The notes: generated from the sequence alone by a model not told the origin. Shown: positions 1 through 8,097, counted from the first letter of the stretch. The stretch is DNA of 64,000 nt from Pseudonocardia nematodicida (GCF_040105385.1 NZ_JBEDNQ010000016.1:38357-102356), one strand, 5' to 3'. Translations and numbers: made by a program.

Positions 1-653
1 GCCTGCCCCGGCCGGGGCGGATCCGGTACCAGGAGCACGCCCGCGGCCAGCAGCAGGATCCCGGCCGGCAGGTTGACCAGGAAGATCCCGTGCCAGGTCC
101 AGGTGGTGAGGATGACCCCGCCGAGCAGCGGACCGGCGATCGCCCCGATCGGGAACACGCTGGTGAACAGCGCGAGCGCGCGGTCCCGGTCACGGCCGAA
201 CTGGTAGGCGACCACCCCGCTGGCGGCGGGCATCATCACCCCGCCGGCGAGCCCCTGGGCGAAGCGGCAGGCGATGAGCTGGCCGATGCTGCCGCTGAAC
301 GCGCTGAGCACGGAGAACAGGGTGAACAGCGCGACGCCGCCCAGGAACATCCAGCGCCCGCCGAACCGGTTGGACAGCCACCCGCCCAGCGGCAACGCCA
401 GGATCTGGCCGACCGCCGCGGCGGTGATGACCCAGCCCGTCCACGCGAGGTCGGCGCCGAGGTCGGTGCTGATCGTGGTCAGCGCCGTGGCGACCGAGGT
501 CTGATCCAGCGAGAACATCAGCAACGCCAGCCCGACGACGGCGAACACCGCGTACCGCCGCGGCCGCGGCGGATCGTCGGCCCCCGAGCGCGGCCGCGGC
601 GGGTCTGCGGAGACGGTGCGCGGCCGGTCGGTGTCGTGGGCGATGTCTGACAC
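1..653 (-). CDS. DHA2-type MFS drug efflux transporter, C-terminus cut by window edge
   Basis: Reverse-strand translation gives a Pro/Arg-rich cytoplasmic N-terminus (about 30 residues) and then hydrophobic helices. The first helix carries LFMSLDQT-type residues (read LLMFSLDQTSVATAL), followed by the MFS motif A loop (GGWLSNRFGGRWMF). A later GPLLGGVI motif C is typical of drug:H+ antiporters of the 14-helix EmrB/QacA (DHA2) family. Start taken at GTG 653, with AGGTGG about 8 nt upstream. The reading runs off the left edge, so only about 217 residues are visible. A perfect inverted repeat lies just upstream (694-719), so a local repressor probably controls it. Substrate cannot be read from the sequence. 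Confidence 0.9.
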   Translation of the reverse strand, partial: MSDIAHDTDRPRTVSADPPRPRSGADDPPRPRRYAVFAVVGLALLMFSLDQTSVATALTTISTDLGADLAWTGWVITAAAVGQILALPLGGWLSNRFGGRWMFLGGVALFTLFSVLSAFSGSIGQLIACRFAQGLAGGVMMPAASGVVAYQFGRDRDRALALFTSVFPIGAIAGPLLGGVILTTWTWHGIFLVNLPAGILLLAAGVLLVPDPPRPGQ

Positions 654-693
654 GAAGTGAGCCACCTGGCGTTGCGGGAGGAAGCGGACTCTT

Positions 694-719
694 ATTTGCT
701 TACCACAAGCTAAGCAAAT
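694..719. promoter_or_regulatory. Operator-like inverted repeat ahead of the efflux gene
   Basis: Perfect 9-bp arms ATTTGCTTA (694-702) and TAAGCAAAT (711-719) with an 8-nt spacer. It is AT-rich against a very GC-rich background and sits about 40 nt before the efflux gene start. This fits a MarR/TetR/winged-helix operator. The neighbouring winged-helix protein (751-1068) is one possible binder, though a different palindrome precedes its own operon. Confidence 0.6.
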
Positions 720-750
720 CGGCCCATCCGGTACCGCACGCCTACGAGGC

Positions 751-1068
751 TCAGCGCCCGGCTCCTCCGGAGACGTCGGTCGGCGACTCGTCGAGCAGCG
801 CACGCAACGCGGCGCGGTGCGCGGTGTAGGCCCGCCGCCCGTCCGCGGTCAGCGAGAAGGTCGTCGTCGCACCCCTGCCCCGGCCGTCCTTGCGGACGGT
901 CACGTAGCCGGCGGCCTCCAGCGCGGACATGTGCTTCGACAGGTCCGACGCGCTGATCCGCAGGTGCTCGGCGAGGAACCGGAACGACGTCGACATCGAG
1001 TTGTCGAGCACCGCCATCGCGGCGAGCCGTTTCGGGGCGTGGATGGTCGGGTCGAGGCCGTCGATCAC
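751..1068 (-). CDS. Winged-helix transcriptional regulator (MarR/ArsR-like, HTH_34 type)
   Basis: 105-residue protein that is almost entirely one winged-helix domain. A helix (RLAAMAVLD) leads into RFLAEHLRISASDLSKHMSALEAAGYV, where SASDLSKHMSAL is the recognition helix, then the wing (RKDGRGRGATTTFSLTADG) and a C-terminal dimerisation helix. This matches the PF13601-like one-domain regulators that usually sit with a small membrane protein. GTG start at 1068 overlaps the upstream stop by 4 nt (GTGA), so it is translationally coupled to the membrane protein at 1065-1526. Probably autoregulatory through the palindrome at 1530-1552. Confidence 0.85.
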   Translation of the reverse strand: MIDGLDPTIHAPKRLAAMAVLDNSMSTSFRFLAEHLRISASDLSKHMSALEAAGYVTVRKDGRGRGATTTFSLTADGRRAYTAHRAALRALLDESPTDVSGGAGR

Positions 1069-1526
1069 GCCAGGCGCTCCCGGACCGCGGCGGCCGCGCG
1101 GTGGTAGGCGCGGTCGAACGCCAGCAGACCGGGATAGCTGAGCAGGACGCCGGCCACGCTCGCGACCGCGATCCCGGCGGTGAGGCCGAGCACGACGACG
1201 GCGACGACGAGCACCGCGATCCCGGCGAAGTACTGCCGGTAGACCCGCGTGATCTCCGCGGGCGGGGTGCCCCGGCCGGGCAGCGGCAGGGCGCCGTGCC
1301 AGCGGTGCATCCACCGCAGCGCGAGGATGATCGCGCCGAGCAGGCCCACGACGACCGCGAGGAACAGCAGCGCGTGCACCTCGAGCAGCGCGTAGGCCGC
1401 GGTGTAGGCGCCGACCCAGAGAGCGAACGCCGGGTACATCCACCGTGGCGTCGCCGGGTAGCTGACGTAGGGCGCCGCCTCCGCACGCTCGATGATCGCA
1501 AGATCGTCCCGGGGATCGCTTTCCAT
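1065..1526 (-). CDS. Small four-helix membrane protein of unknown function
   Basis: 153 residues. After about 30 polar residues there are two pairs of hydrophobic helices (around MYPAFALWVGAYTAAYALLE, LLFLAVVVGLLGAIILAL, then GIAVLVVAVVVLGLTAGIAV and a final short helix) separated by a loop rich in Arg/Pro. Such proteins commonly precede an HTH_34 regulator, as here with a 4-nt overlap, and may sense or modulate the regulator. Start chosen at ATG 1526, because the longer frame would read back through the palindrome at 1530-1552. No catalytic motif is visible. Confidence 0.8.
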   Translation of the reverse strand: MESDPRDDLAIIERAEAAPYVSYPATPRWMYPAFALWVGAYTAAYALLEVHALLFLAVVVGLLGAIILALRWMHRWHGALPLPGRGTPPAEITRVYRQYFAGIAVLVVAVVVLGLTAGIAVASVAGVLLSYPGLLAFDRAYHRAAAAVRERLA

Positions 1527-1529
1527 GCC

Positions 1530-1552
1530 GGAAACCGTAGCGAGTGGTTTCC
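1530..1552. promoter_or_regulatory. Inverted repeat immediately upstream of the membrane protein/regulator operon
   Basis: Perfect arms GGAAACC (1530-1536) and GGTTTCC (1546-1552) with a 9-nt spacer, ending 4 nt before the ATG of the operon. The position suits autorepression by the winged-helix protein encoded second in the operon. A further GGAAA half-site follows at about 1564. Confidence 0.55.
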
Positions 1553-1601
1553 GGTGTGGCAAGTGGAAAGCGATCGACCGACCTGCCGGTCTGACGCTGG
1601 T

Positions 1602-1706
1602 TCAGCGGCGCGCGCGACGGCGTCCGCGGTTCCAACCACCGAGAATGCTGAGGGCCTCGACGAACGATTCGGCGGCCTTCGACAGCTTGCGTCGAGCCTT
1701 CCGCAT
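1602..1706 (-). CDS. 34-residue strongly cationic small protein
   Basis: Short ORF with a strong ribosome-binding site (GGGAGGAACC directly before ATG 1706). The peptide starts MRKARRKLSKAAESF, continues with a hydrophobic stretch (VEALSILGGW) and ends in an Arg-rich tail. By my count it has 12 Arg/Lys and 2 Glu, so a net charge near +10, with an amphipathic helix likely. It lies ahead of the membrane protein/regulator operon on the same strand. No family recognised. Possible roles include a nucleic-acid-binding peptide, a membrane-active peptide or a regulatory peptide. The coding claim rests mainly on the ribosome-binding site. Confidence 0.5.
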   Translation of the reverse strand: MRKARRKLSKAAESFVEALSILGGWNRGRRRARR

Positions 1707-2017
1707 GGTTCCTCCCGGGTGACGTTCGGGGTGCTGGGGAGACTCCACCGTCTCAGACCGGGTTGCGCGGCTGACACCGGGTCGCCTACTCCACACGGGT
1801 GAGCGATGCTTCCGTGGTGGTAGCGAGATCACCCGTTCGCCTGCCCTCGACCGGCGTGTCGATCATCGCCCGACCGGGGCGACTGCGACATCCCGTGCCG
1901 GACAACCCGATGCATCCGGCTGGGTGATCTGCCGCTGACGGCGCCCCGCACGGACGACGCACCTGGCCGTGCGCGGGAACGGCGTCGCGGTGCGGGCCGA
2001 GCCACGGAGTGGCGCAG
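1707..2017. other. Intergenic stretch without recognised gene
   Basis: About 310 nt between the small cationic peptide and the end of the MFS gene. Reading both strands I see only short GC-rich inverted repeats, such as CGCACGG/CCGTGCG near 1951-1977, and no convincing start with a ribosome-binding site. It probably holds the promoter of the small peptide gene and the 3' end of the MFS transcript. Confidence 0.5.
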
Positions 2018-3259
2018 CTACCGGGCGGGCGCCGGGATGCGCCGCAGGGCCAGTGCGAGCCCGAGCGCGCCGAGCAGCAGCGCGGTGACGTAGCCCGCGA
2101 CGCCGGTCCACCCGGCGTGGTCGAAGACGACGCCGCCCACCGCGCCACCGGCGCTGGACCCGGCGTAGTAGGCGACCAGGTAGAGCGACGCGGCCTGAGC
2201 CGGCACCGCCCCGGCCAGCAGCGCCGAGCGCCGGCCGACCCAGCTGCTGGCGACCGAGTGCGCGCCGAAGAACCCGACGGTGATCACCAGGAGCCCGGCG
2301 AGCACGGCGCCCAGCAGGTCGGGCACCGTCGTCCAGATCCCGGCCAGGGTGAGCAGCACCGAGGTCCACAGCACCGGACGCCGGCCGAACCGGTCTCCCA
2401 GCCGCCCGGCGCCGGTCGACGCCCAGCTCCCCGCGAGGTAGCCGAGGAACACCAGCCCGACCAGCGCACCGGGCAGCGCGAACGGCGGCGCGAGCAGCCG
2501 GAAGCCCAGGAAGTTGTAGACCGTGACGAACGCGCCCATCAACAGGAAGGCGATCCCGAACAGGCACAGCAGACCGGGGTCGGTCAGGTGCCGGCGCAGC
2601 GGCGCGCCGAGATCGCGCAGCCGGGTCCGCGCGGGCGTCGGCGCGGTGGGCGGGGGCAGCAGCAGCCGGAAGGCGACCGTCGCCGCGACCGAGACCGCGC
2701 CGACCGCGGCCAGCCCGGCGCGCCAGCCGCCGAACTCGGCCACCCAGGACGCCACGAGCCGCCCGGAGAGCCCACCGAGCGAGTTCCCGGCGATCAGCAG
2801 TCCGACCGCGCCACCCAGGTACCGCGGCGACACCTCGTGGGTGAGGTGCGCCATCGACAGCGCGGGCAGCGCGGCGAGCGCGACCCCCTGCAGTGCGCGG
2901 ATCACCACGAGCGCCTCGAAGGTCGGCGCCAGCGGGGCCAGCACGGCCAGCACCGCCGAGACCGCGAGCGCCCAGGTCATCACCCGGGCCCGGCCCCACG
3001 ACTCGGTGACGGCGGACAGCGGCAGCACCGCCAGCGCCAGGGTCCCGGTCGTCGCGGACAGCGCCAGACTGGCGGTCGACGAGCCGACACCGAACTCCGC
3101 CGACAGGGTCGGCAGCAGCCCCTGCACGCTGTAGACCAGCACGAAGGTGGCCAGCCCGGACAGCCACAGCGCGGCCCCGAGCCGGCGGAAACCCGGAGTG
3201 CCACGTTCGTGCGGCGGCGCGGTGCGCTGCTCGGTCGCTGTCCGCCCGGTCGTTGTCAT
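2018..3259 (-). CDS. MFS transporter, YnfM-like
   Basis: 413-residue, 12-helix major facilitator. The N-terminus is short and polar, then helices carry LLPTLSAEFGV (helix 1-2 loop) and ALQGVALAALPALSMAHL, with a motif A-like repeat GRLGDRFGRRPVL in the second half. Its similarity is to the YnfM/YfkF branch of putative drug or metabolite efflux proteins. The gene is divergent from a LysR regulator with about 70 nt between starts, the classic arrangement for regulator-controlled efflux. A TACGGT -10-like box lies about 12 nt before its ATG. Substrate unknown. Confidence 0.88.
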   Translation of the reverse strand: MTTTGRTATEQRTAPPHERGTPGFRRLGAALWLSGLATFVLVYSVQGLLPTLSAEFGVGSSTASLALSATTGTLALAVLPLSAVTESWGRARVMTWALAVSAVLAVLAPLAPTFEALVVIRALQGVALAALPALSMAHLTHEVSPRYLGGAVGLLIAGNSLGGLSGRLVASWVAEFGGWRAGLAAVGAVSVAATVAFRLLLPPPTAPTPARTRLRDLGAPLRRHLTDPGLLCLFGIAFLLMGAFVTVYNFLGFRLLAPPFALPGALVGLVFLGYLAGSWASTGAGRLGDRFGRRPVLWTSVLLTLAGIWTTVPDLLGAVLAGLLVITVGFFGAHSVASSWVGRRSALLAGAVPAQAASLYLVAYYAGSSAGGAVGGVVFDHAGWTGVAGYVTALLLGALGLALALRRIPAPAR

Positions 3260-3298
3260 CGCACACGACCGTAGGCTCCACCTCTACGATGAGTCCAA

Positions 3299-3324
3299 TG
3301 CATGATTGCGCGCCGTACGATGCA
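3299..3324. promoter_or_regulatory. LysR-type operator and leaderless promoter region
   Basis: Interrupted dyad TGCAT(GAT)...(ACG)ATGCA spans 3299-3324 in the divergent MFS/LysR intergenic region, consistent with a LysR T-N-A type site. TACGAT at 3316-3321 is a good -10 box 7 nt before the GTG chosen for the LysR gene, suggesting a leaderless transcript. A second TACGAT lies at 3285-3290. Confidence 0.5.
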
Positions 3325-3327
3325 GAA

Positions 3328-4224
3328 GTGCATGAGTCGCTCGCGCCCGCGCTGTACCGGTTCGCCGCCGTCGCACGGACCGGGCACCTGACCCGGGCGG
3401 CCGAGGAGATCGGCGTCCCGCAGCCGACGCTGTCCCGGGCGATCGCGCGGCTGGAGGACGACCTCGGCGTCGCCCTGTTCCGGCGGGCCGGGCGGGGGCT
3501 GCGGCTCACGGCGGCCGGGCAGGCCTTGCGCGTCCGGGCCGACGCCGCGCTCGCCGAGCTGGCCGCCGCGGCCGCGGAGATCGCCGGCGACGCCGACCCG
3601 GCCACCGGCCGGGCCTCGCTCGGCTTCCTCGGCACGATGGGCCCGGTCGCCGTGCCGAGGATCCTGCGCGGGCTGCGGCGCACGTCGCCGGGGATCCGGA
3701 TCGAGCTCGTCCAGAGCCCGCACGCGGCGCTGCTGGAGCGGGTCCGGGCGGGCACCGTCGACGTCGCGCTGACCTCGCCGATGCCCGACGAGCCGGACCT
3801 CACCGCCGTCGTGCTCGCCGAGGAGGAGCTGCGCCTGGCGGTCCCGGTGTCGCACCGCCTCGCCGCCGCCCCGGCCGGCGTCGAGCTCGCCGCGGCCGCG
3901 GGCGAGCCGTTCCTGCTCTTCGCGCCGGGCTACGGCCTGCGAGGCCAGGTCGAGAGCTGGTGCGCCGAGGCGGGTTTCCGGCCGCAGCCGGCCTTCGAGG
4001 GCGGCGAGACGGAGACGCTGCGCGGGCTCGTCGGCGCGGGCCTCGGCGTCGCGCTGCTGCCGGCCGGGCCGGACGTCCCCGGCGTCGTGCAGCTTCCCGT
4101 CCGTGCACCGCGCACCGTGCGCCCGCTCGGCATGGTGCACCTGTCCGGAGATCGGCCGACGCCGCCGGTCCGCGCCCTGTGCACGTTCCTCACCGCTCAC
4201 GGGCACACGCTGCTCGGCATCTGA
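3328..4224 (+). CDS. LysR-family transcriptional regulator
   Basis: 298 residues from GTG 3328. The N-terminal HTH reads LYRFAAVARTGHLTRAAEEIGVPQPTLSRAIARLEDDLGVALFRR, the standard LysR winged helix, followed by an Ala-rich linker helix and a two-lobe periplasmic-binding-like effector domain (from about residue 90). The longer frame from 3253 would add about 25 residues that LysR proteins lack and would bury the -10 box, so I prefer the GTG. It is divergent from the YnfM-like transporter and most likely controls it. The effector cannot be inferred. Confidence 0.9.
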   Translation: MHESLAPALYRFAAVARTGHLTRAAEEIGVPQPTLSRAIARLEDDLGVALFRRAGRGLRLTAAGQALRVRADAALAELAAAAAEIAGDADPATGRASLGFLGTMGPVAVPRILRGLRRTSPGIRIELVQSPHAALLERVRAGTVDVALTSPMPDEPDLTAVVLAEEELRLAVPVSHRLAAAPAGVELAAAAGEPFLLFAPGYGLRGQVESWCAEAGFRPQPAFEGGETETLRGLVGAGLGVALLPAGPDVPGVVQLPVRAPRTVRPLGMVHLSGDRPTPPVRALCTFLTAHGHTLLGI

Positions 4225-4241
4225 GCGGTTACGGTCAGGGG

Positions 4242-4985
4242 GTGCGACGGGTGATCGACGACGAGGGCCGCGACGTCGCGGTGCCGGAGCGGGTGCGGCG
4301 CGTGGTGTCGCTCGTGCCCTCGCTGACCGAGGCCGTCGAGGTGACGGCGCCGGGGCTGGTGGTCGGCGCGACCGACTGGTGCACGCACCCGCCCGGCCTC
4401 GCCGCCGACCGGGTCCGCGGCACGAAGAACCCGGACGTCGAGAAGATCGTCGCGCTCGCCCCGGACCTGGTGCTGGCCAACCAGGAGGAGAACCGGCTCC
4501 CCGACCTCGACGCCCTGCGCGACGCCGGGATGCCGGTCTACGTCACCGACATCCGCGACGTCGACGGCGGGCTGGACTCGCTCGGCCGGATGCTGGCCGC
4601 GTGTGGACTGTCCGAACCGGACTGGCTGCGCGAGGCCCGGTCGCGGTGGGCGGCGATCGAGCCGCTGGACCCGCCACGCCACGCCGTCGTGCCGATCTGG
4701 CGACGGCCGTGGATGGCGGTCGGGTCGGACACCTTCACCGGCGCGATCCTGGAACGGCTCGGGATCGTCAACGCGCTCGGCGACTCCCCCGAGCGCTACC
4801 CCCGGTTCGACCCCGCCGACCTCCCCGACCACGACCTGGTCGTGCTGCCGGACGAGCCGTACCTGTTCACCGCCGACGACGGCCCGGAGGCCTTCGCCGC
4901 GCCGTCCGTGCTGGTCAGCGGCCGGCTGCTGACCTGGTACGGCCCGAGCCTGGTCGAGGCGGCGAAGGCGCTGCCGCGCCTGTGA
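4242..4985 (+). CDS. BtuF-like helical-backbone metal/cobalamin-binding protein without signal peptide
   Basis: 247 residues. It shows the PF01497-type fold: start RVVSLVPSLTEAVEVTAPGLVVGATDWCTHPPG, then ALAPDLVLANQEENR, IRDVDGGLDSLGRMLA and a C-terminal half with PWMAVGSDTFTGAILERLG. This is the pattern of cobalamin/iron-siderophore substrate-binding proteins (BtuF family). No signal peptide or lipobox is present before the domain, so this member is probably cytoplasmic or its start is misjudged. GTG 4242 follows the LysR stop closely, and no ABC permease or ATPase gene is adjacent. Stand-alone actinobacterial members of this type are common and their function is poorly known. Confidence 0.8.
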   Translation: MRRVIDDEGRDVAVPERVRRVVSLVPSLTEAVEVTAPGLVVGATDWCTHPPGLAADRVRGTKNPDVEKIVALAPDLVLANQEENRLPDLDALRDAGMPVYVTDIRDVDGGLDSLGRMLAACGLSEPDWLREARSRWAAIEPLDPPRHAVVPIWRRPWMAVGSDTFTGAILERLGIVNALGDSPERYPRFDPADLPDHDLVVLPDEPYLFTADDGPEAFAAPSVLVSGRLLTWYGPSLVEAAKALPRL

Positions 4986-5026
4986 GTACTTTTCGTGGTC
5001 AGGACCACGAAAAGTACTCACAGGCG
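4977..5026. terminator. Perfect 24-bp hairpin shared by two converging genes
   Basis: Arms 4977-5000 and 5003-5026 are perfect reverse complements with a 2-nt loop. The core is TGAGTACTTTTCGTGGTC. Both stop codons (TGA at 4983-4985 on plus, TGA at 5020-5018 on minus) lie symmetrically inside the stem. It has no T tract. It most likely acts as a bidirectional terminator or mRNA 3'-end protector. Confidence 0.75.
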
Positions 5027-6565
5027 GACGAAGTCCGCACACTTCTCCCCGATCATCATCGTGGTGATGTTCGGGTTGATCGCCGGCAGGAACGGCATCG
5101 CCGAGGCGTCCGCGACCCGCAGGTTCGACACCCCGCGCACGCGGAGCTGCGGGTCCAGGACGGCCATCGGGTCGTCGGAGGTGCCCATCTTCGCCGTGCA
5201 GGCCGGGTGGTAGACGGTGTTGTGGGTCTTCGAGATGTAGTCGGCCAGCTCGTCGTCGGTGACCGCGTCCGGGCCCGGCGCCAACTCGGCGGCCACCCAC
5301 TCCTTCAGGGCCGGTTGCTCGGCGATGCGCCGCGCCAGCCGGATGCCGGCGGTCATCACCCGCATGTCGTGACCCTCGGGGTCGGTGAAGTACCGCGGGT
5401 CGACGCGGGCCCGGTCGCGGAAGTCGCGGGTGCGCAGCCGCACGGTGCCCCGGGACCGGCCGCGGGTGACGTTCGGGGTCAGGCAGAACCCGTTGTCGGT
5501 GGTCGGGTAGCCCCAGCGCAGCGTGTTCATGTCGAACGGCACCGAGCCGTAGTGCATCATCAGGTCCGGCCGGTCCAGGCCAGGGTCGGTGCGGTGGAAC
5601 AGGCCGATCTCCCACCACTGGGTCGACTCGGTGACCATCGGCTTCGCGGCGTCCCAGAAGACCAGTCCCTCGACGTGGTCGTCCAGGTTGGACCCGACGC
5701 CGGGGGCGTCCACCCGCACATCGATGCCGAACTCGCGCAGGTGCTCCCCCGGGCCGATACCGGAGAGCATCAGCAGCTTCGGGGTGTCGATCGCGCCGGC
5801 GGAGAGGATCACCTCGCGGTCGGCGCGGACGGTCTCCCGGCCCGGGCCGATCCCGCGCTGGTACTCGACGCCGACGGCCCGATCACCGTCGAAGAGCACC
5901 TGGGAGGCCCAGCAGTCGGTGCGCACCTCGAGGTTGGGCCGCGAGTCCAGGATCGGGTGCAGGTAGGACGCCGACGACGACGCCCGCGTCCCGTCCGGGA
6001 ACGAGTTGATCTGGAAGTAGCCGGCGCCGTCGGTGACCGTGTGGCCCTCGTTGAACCGCACCGTCGGGAGCCCGACCTCGGCCGCGGCGGCGAGCAGGGC
6101 GTTGCCGCACGGGTCGTGCGCCGGGATCTGCATGAGGTTGACCGGGCCGGACCGGCCGTGGCCGTCCCACTCGCCGTCGTTGGTCTCCAGCCGGGCGATC
6201 AGCGGCCAGCACTCGTCGGCCGACCAGCCGGTCAGCCCGGACGCGGCCCACTCGTCGAGGTCCTCGCGCGGGGTCCAGAACGCGATGCACGAGTTGTGCG
6301 AGGAGCAGCCGCCGAGCACCTTGGCCCGGGCGTGGCGCATGTGCGAGTTGCCCCGCTCCTGCGGCTCGACCGGGTAGTCCCAGTCGTAGCCGGAGTCCAG
6401 CAGGTTCATCCAGTCCGTCAGACGGAGGATCGCCTGGTCGCCGACGTCGGACGGGCCGGCCTCCAGCAGGAGCACCCGGGCGGACGGGTCCTCGGACAGC
6501 CGGGCGGCGAGCGCGCAACCCGCCGAACCCCCACCGACGATCACGTAGTCGAACGTGTCGGTCAT
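5018..6565 (-). CDS. GMC-family FAD oxidoreductase, choline dehydrogenase-like
   Basis: 515 residues. The N-terminal FAD-binding Rossmann motif is YVIVGGGSAGCALAARLSEDP. The GMC signatures follow (HARAKVLGGCSSHN, and ILSAGAIDTPKLLMLSGIG), and the C-terminal active-site region HNTVYHPACTAKMG...NLRVADASAMP holds the catalytic His/Asn segment. Closest by pattern to BetA choline dehydrogenase and related alcohol oxidoreductases. ATG 6565 overlaps the stop of the aldehyde dehydrogenase by 4 nt (ATGA). The pair would oxidise an alcohol such as choline to an aldehyde and then an acid such as glycine betaine. The alcohol specificity is inference. Confidence 0.88.
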   Translation of the reverse strand: MTDTFDYVIVGGGSAGCALAARLSEDPSARVLLLEAGPSDVGDQAILRLTDWMNLLDSGYDWDYPVEPQERGNSHMRHARAKVLGGCSSHNSCIAFWTPREDLDEWAASGLTGWSADECWPLIARLETNDGEWDGHGRSGPVNLMQIPAHDPCGNALLAAAAEVGLPTVRFNEGHTVTDGAGYFQINSFPDGTRASSSASYLHPILDSRPNLEVRTDCWASQVLFDGDRAVGVEYQRGIGPGRETVRADREVILSAGAIDTPKLLMLSGIGPGEHLREFGIDVRVDAPGVGSNLDDHVEGLVFWDAAKPMVTESTQWWEIGLFHRTDPGLDRPDLMMHYGSVPFDMNTLRWGYPTTDNGFCLTPNVTRGRSRGTVRLRTRDFRDRARVDPRYFTDPEGHDMRVMTAGIRLARRIAEQPALKEWVAAELAPGPDAVTDDELADYISKTHNTVYHPACTAKMGTSDDPMAVLDPQLRVRGVSNLRVADASAMPFLPAINPNITTMMIGEKCADFVRL

Positions 6566-8043
6566 GCCTGCGCCTCCCCCGAGAACCACCGCTGCGGCTC
6601 CGGCGCGGTGTTGTGCCAGATGTGCTTGATCTCCTGGTACTCCGCCAGCCCGGTCGGGCCGAGCTCGCGCCCGTTGCCGGAGCGACCCATCCCGCCCCAC
6701 TCGGCGCCGGGGAAGTACGGGTGGAAGTCGTTGATCCACACGGTGCCGTGCCGCAGCGCGTTCGCGACCCGGTTCGCCCGGGCCATGTCCTGGGTGAACA
6801 CCGCGCCGGCCAGGCCGTAGCTGGTGTCGTTGCCGAGCCGGATCGCCTCGTCCTCGGTGGTGAAGCGCTCGACGGCCAGCAGCGGGCCGAAGGTCTCCTC
6901 CTGGATCAGCCGCGAGCCCGGGGCCAGGTCGGTGATCACCGTCGGGAGGTAGAAGTAGCCGTTCTTCAGCTCGGGGGCGTCCGGGCGGGCCCCGCCGCAG
7001 CGGATCGTCGCGCCCTCGGTGCGGGCGGCCGCGACGAAGTCCTCGATCTTGGCCAGGTGCGCCGCGGAGACCAGCGGGCCGACCTCCACGCCGTCGTCCA
7101 GCCCGTTGCCCAGCTTGATCAGCTGCGCCCGCCGGACGATCTCGTCGACCACCTCGTCGGCGATCGAGTCCTCGATGATCAGCCGGGCGCCGGCCGAGCA
7201 GACCTGGCCGGAGTGCAGGAACACCGCGAGCATCGCGTAGTCGACGGCGAGCTCGATGTCGGTGTCGGCGAAGACGATGTTCGGGTTCTTCCCGCCGAGC
7301 TCGACCGCGGTGCGCTTCACCGTCTCCGCGGACGCCCGGATGATCGACTGCCCGGTGCTGAGCCCACCGGTGAACGACACCATGTCGACTCCCGTGTGCG
7401 AGCTGAGCGGCGCGCCCACCGACGGGCCGTCGCCGAGCACGATGTTGACGACGCCGGCCGGGATCCCGGCCTCCTCGCACAGCTCCACCAGGACGACCGA
7501 GGTCAGCGGGGTGACCTCGCTGGGCTTGATCACCATGGTGTTGCCGGCCGCGATCGCCGGGGCGACCTTCCAGGACAGCTGCAGCAGCGGGTAGTTCCAC
7601 GGCGTGATCAGCGCGCAGACCCCGACCGGCTCGTGCACGATCCGCGAGACGACGGTGGCCGAGCCGGCGTCGACGATCCGTCCGGCGTCCTTGCCCGCCA
7701 GGCCCGCGTAGTAGCGGAAGACCGCGGTGACGTCGTCGACGTCCTGGCGGCCCTCGGCGATCGTCTTGCCGGTGTCCAGGGTCTCGGTGCGGGCGATCTT
7801 CTCCCGGTCCCGGACCAGCAGGTCGGCGATCCGGCCCAGGATCGCGCCGCGCTCGTCGGACGAGGTGGCGCGCCAGGCACCGGCGGGGTCGAAGGCCCGG
7901 CGCGCGGCGGCGACGGCACGGTCGACGTCGTCCGGACCGGCCTGGTCGACCTCGGTCACCGTCGAGGCGTCGTAGGGATTGATCACCGGTGCGGTTCCGG
8001 CGGAGCCGGTCGTCCAGGTTCCGTCGATGTAGAGGCTCGGCAC
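6562..8043 (-). CDS. NAD(P)-dependent aldehyde dehydrogenase, betaine-aldehyde dehydrogenase-like
   Basis: About 493 residues of the ALDH superfamily. It opens PSLYIDGTWTTG and carries ITPWNYPLLQLSWKVAPAIAAGN (cofactor site), VSFTGGLSTGQ, the catalytic Glu motif VELGGKNP and the catalytic Cys in HSGQVCSAGARLI. Co-translated with the GMC oxidoreductase downstream (4-nt overlap) and divergent from an IclR regulator, which points to a two-step alcohol-to-acid pathway. Start is uncertain: GTG 8043 gives the usual ALDH N-terminus, while an in-frame TTG at 8079 adds 12 residues. Neither has a strong ribosome-binding site. Confidence 0.88.
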   Translation of the reverse strand: MPSLYIDGTWTTGSAGTAPVINPYDASTVTEVDQAGPDDVDRAVAAARRAFDPAGAWRATSSDERGAILGRIADLLVRDREKIARTETLDTGKTIAEGRQDVDDVTAVFRYYAGLAGKDAGRIVDAGSATVVSRIVHEPVGVCALITPWNYPLLQLSWKVAPAIAAGNTMVIKPSEVTPLTSVVLVELCEEAGIPAGVVNIVLGDGPSVGAPLSSHTGVDMVSFTGGLSTGQSIIRASAETVKRTAVELGGKNPNIVFADTDIELAVDYAMLAVFLHSGQVCSAGARLIIEDSIADEVVDEIVRRAQLIKLGNGLDDGVEVGPLVSAAHLAKIEDFVAAARTEGATIRCGGARPDAPELKNGYFYLPTVITDLAPGSRLIQEETFGPLLAVERFTTEDEAIRLGNDTSYGLAGAVFTQDMARANRVANALRHGTVWINDFHPYFPGAEWGGMGRSGNGRELGPTGLAEYQEIKHIWHNTAPEPQRWFSGEAQA

Positions 8044-8097
8044 GGTGGGCAGCGTTTCCGAGCGGGACGAACCGCGCAAGCCCGGGCTCGGGCCCGA

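Noticed and set aside
3253..3327. N-terminal extension of the LysR protein
   Set aside because: LysR proteins start close to the HTH. The extension would lie over the -10 box and operator.
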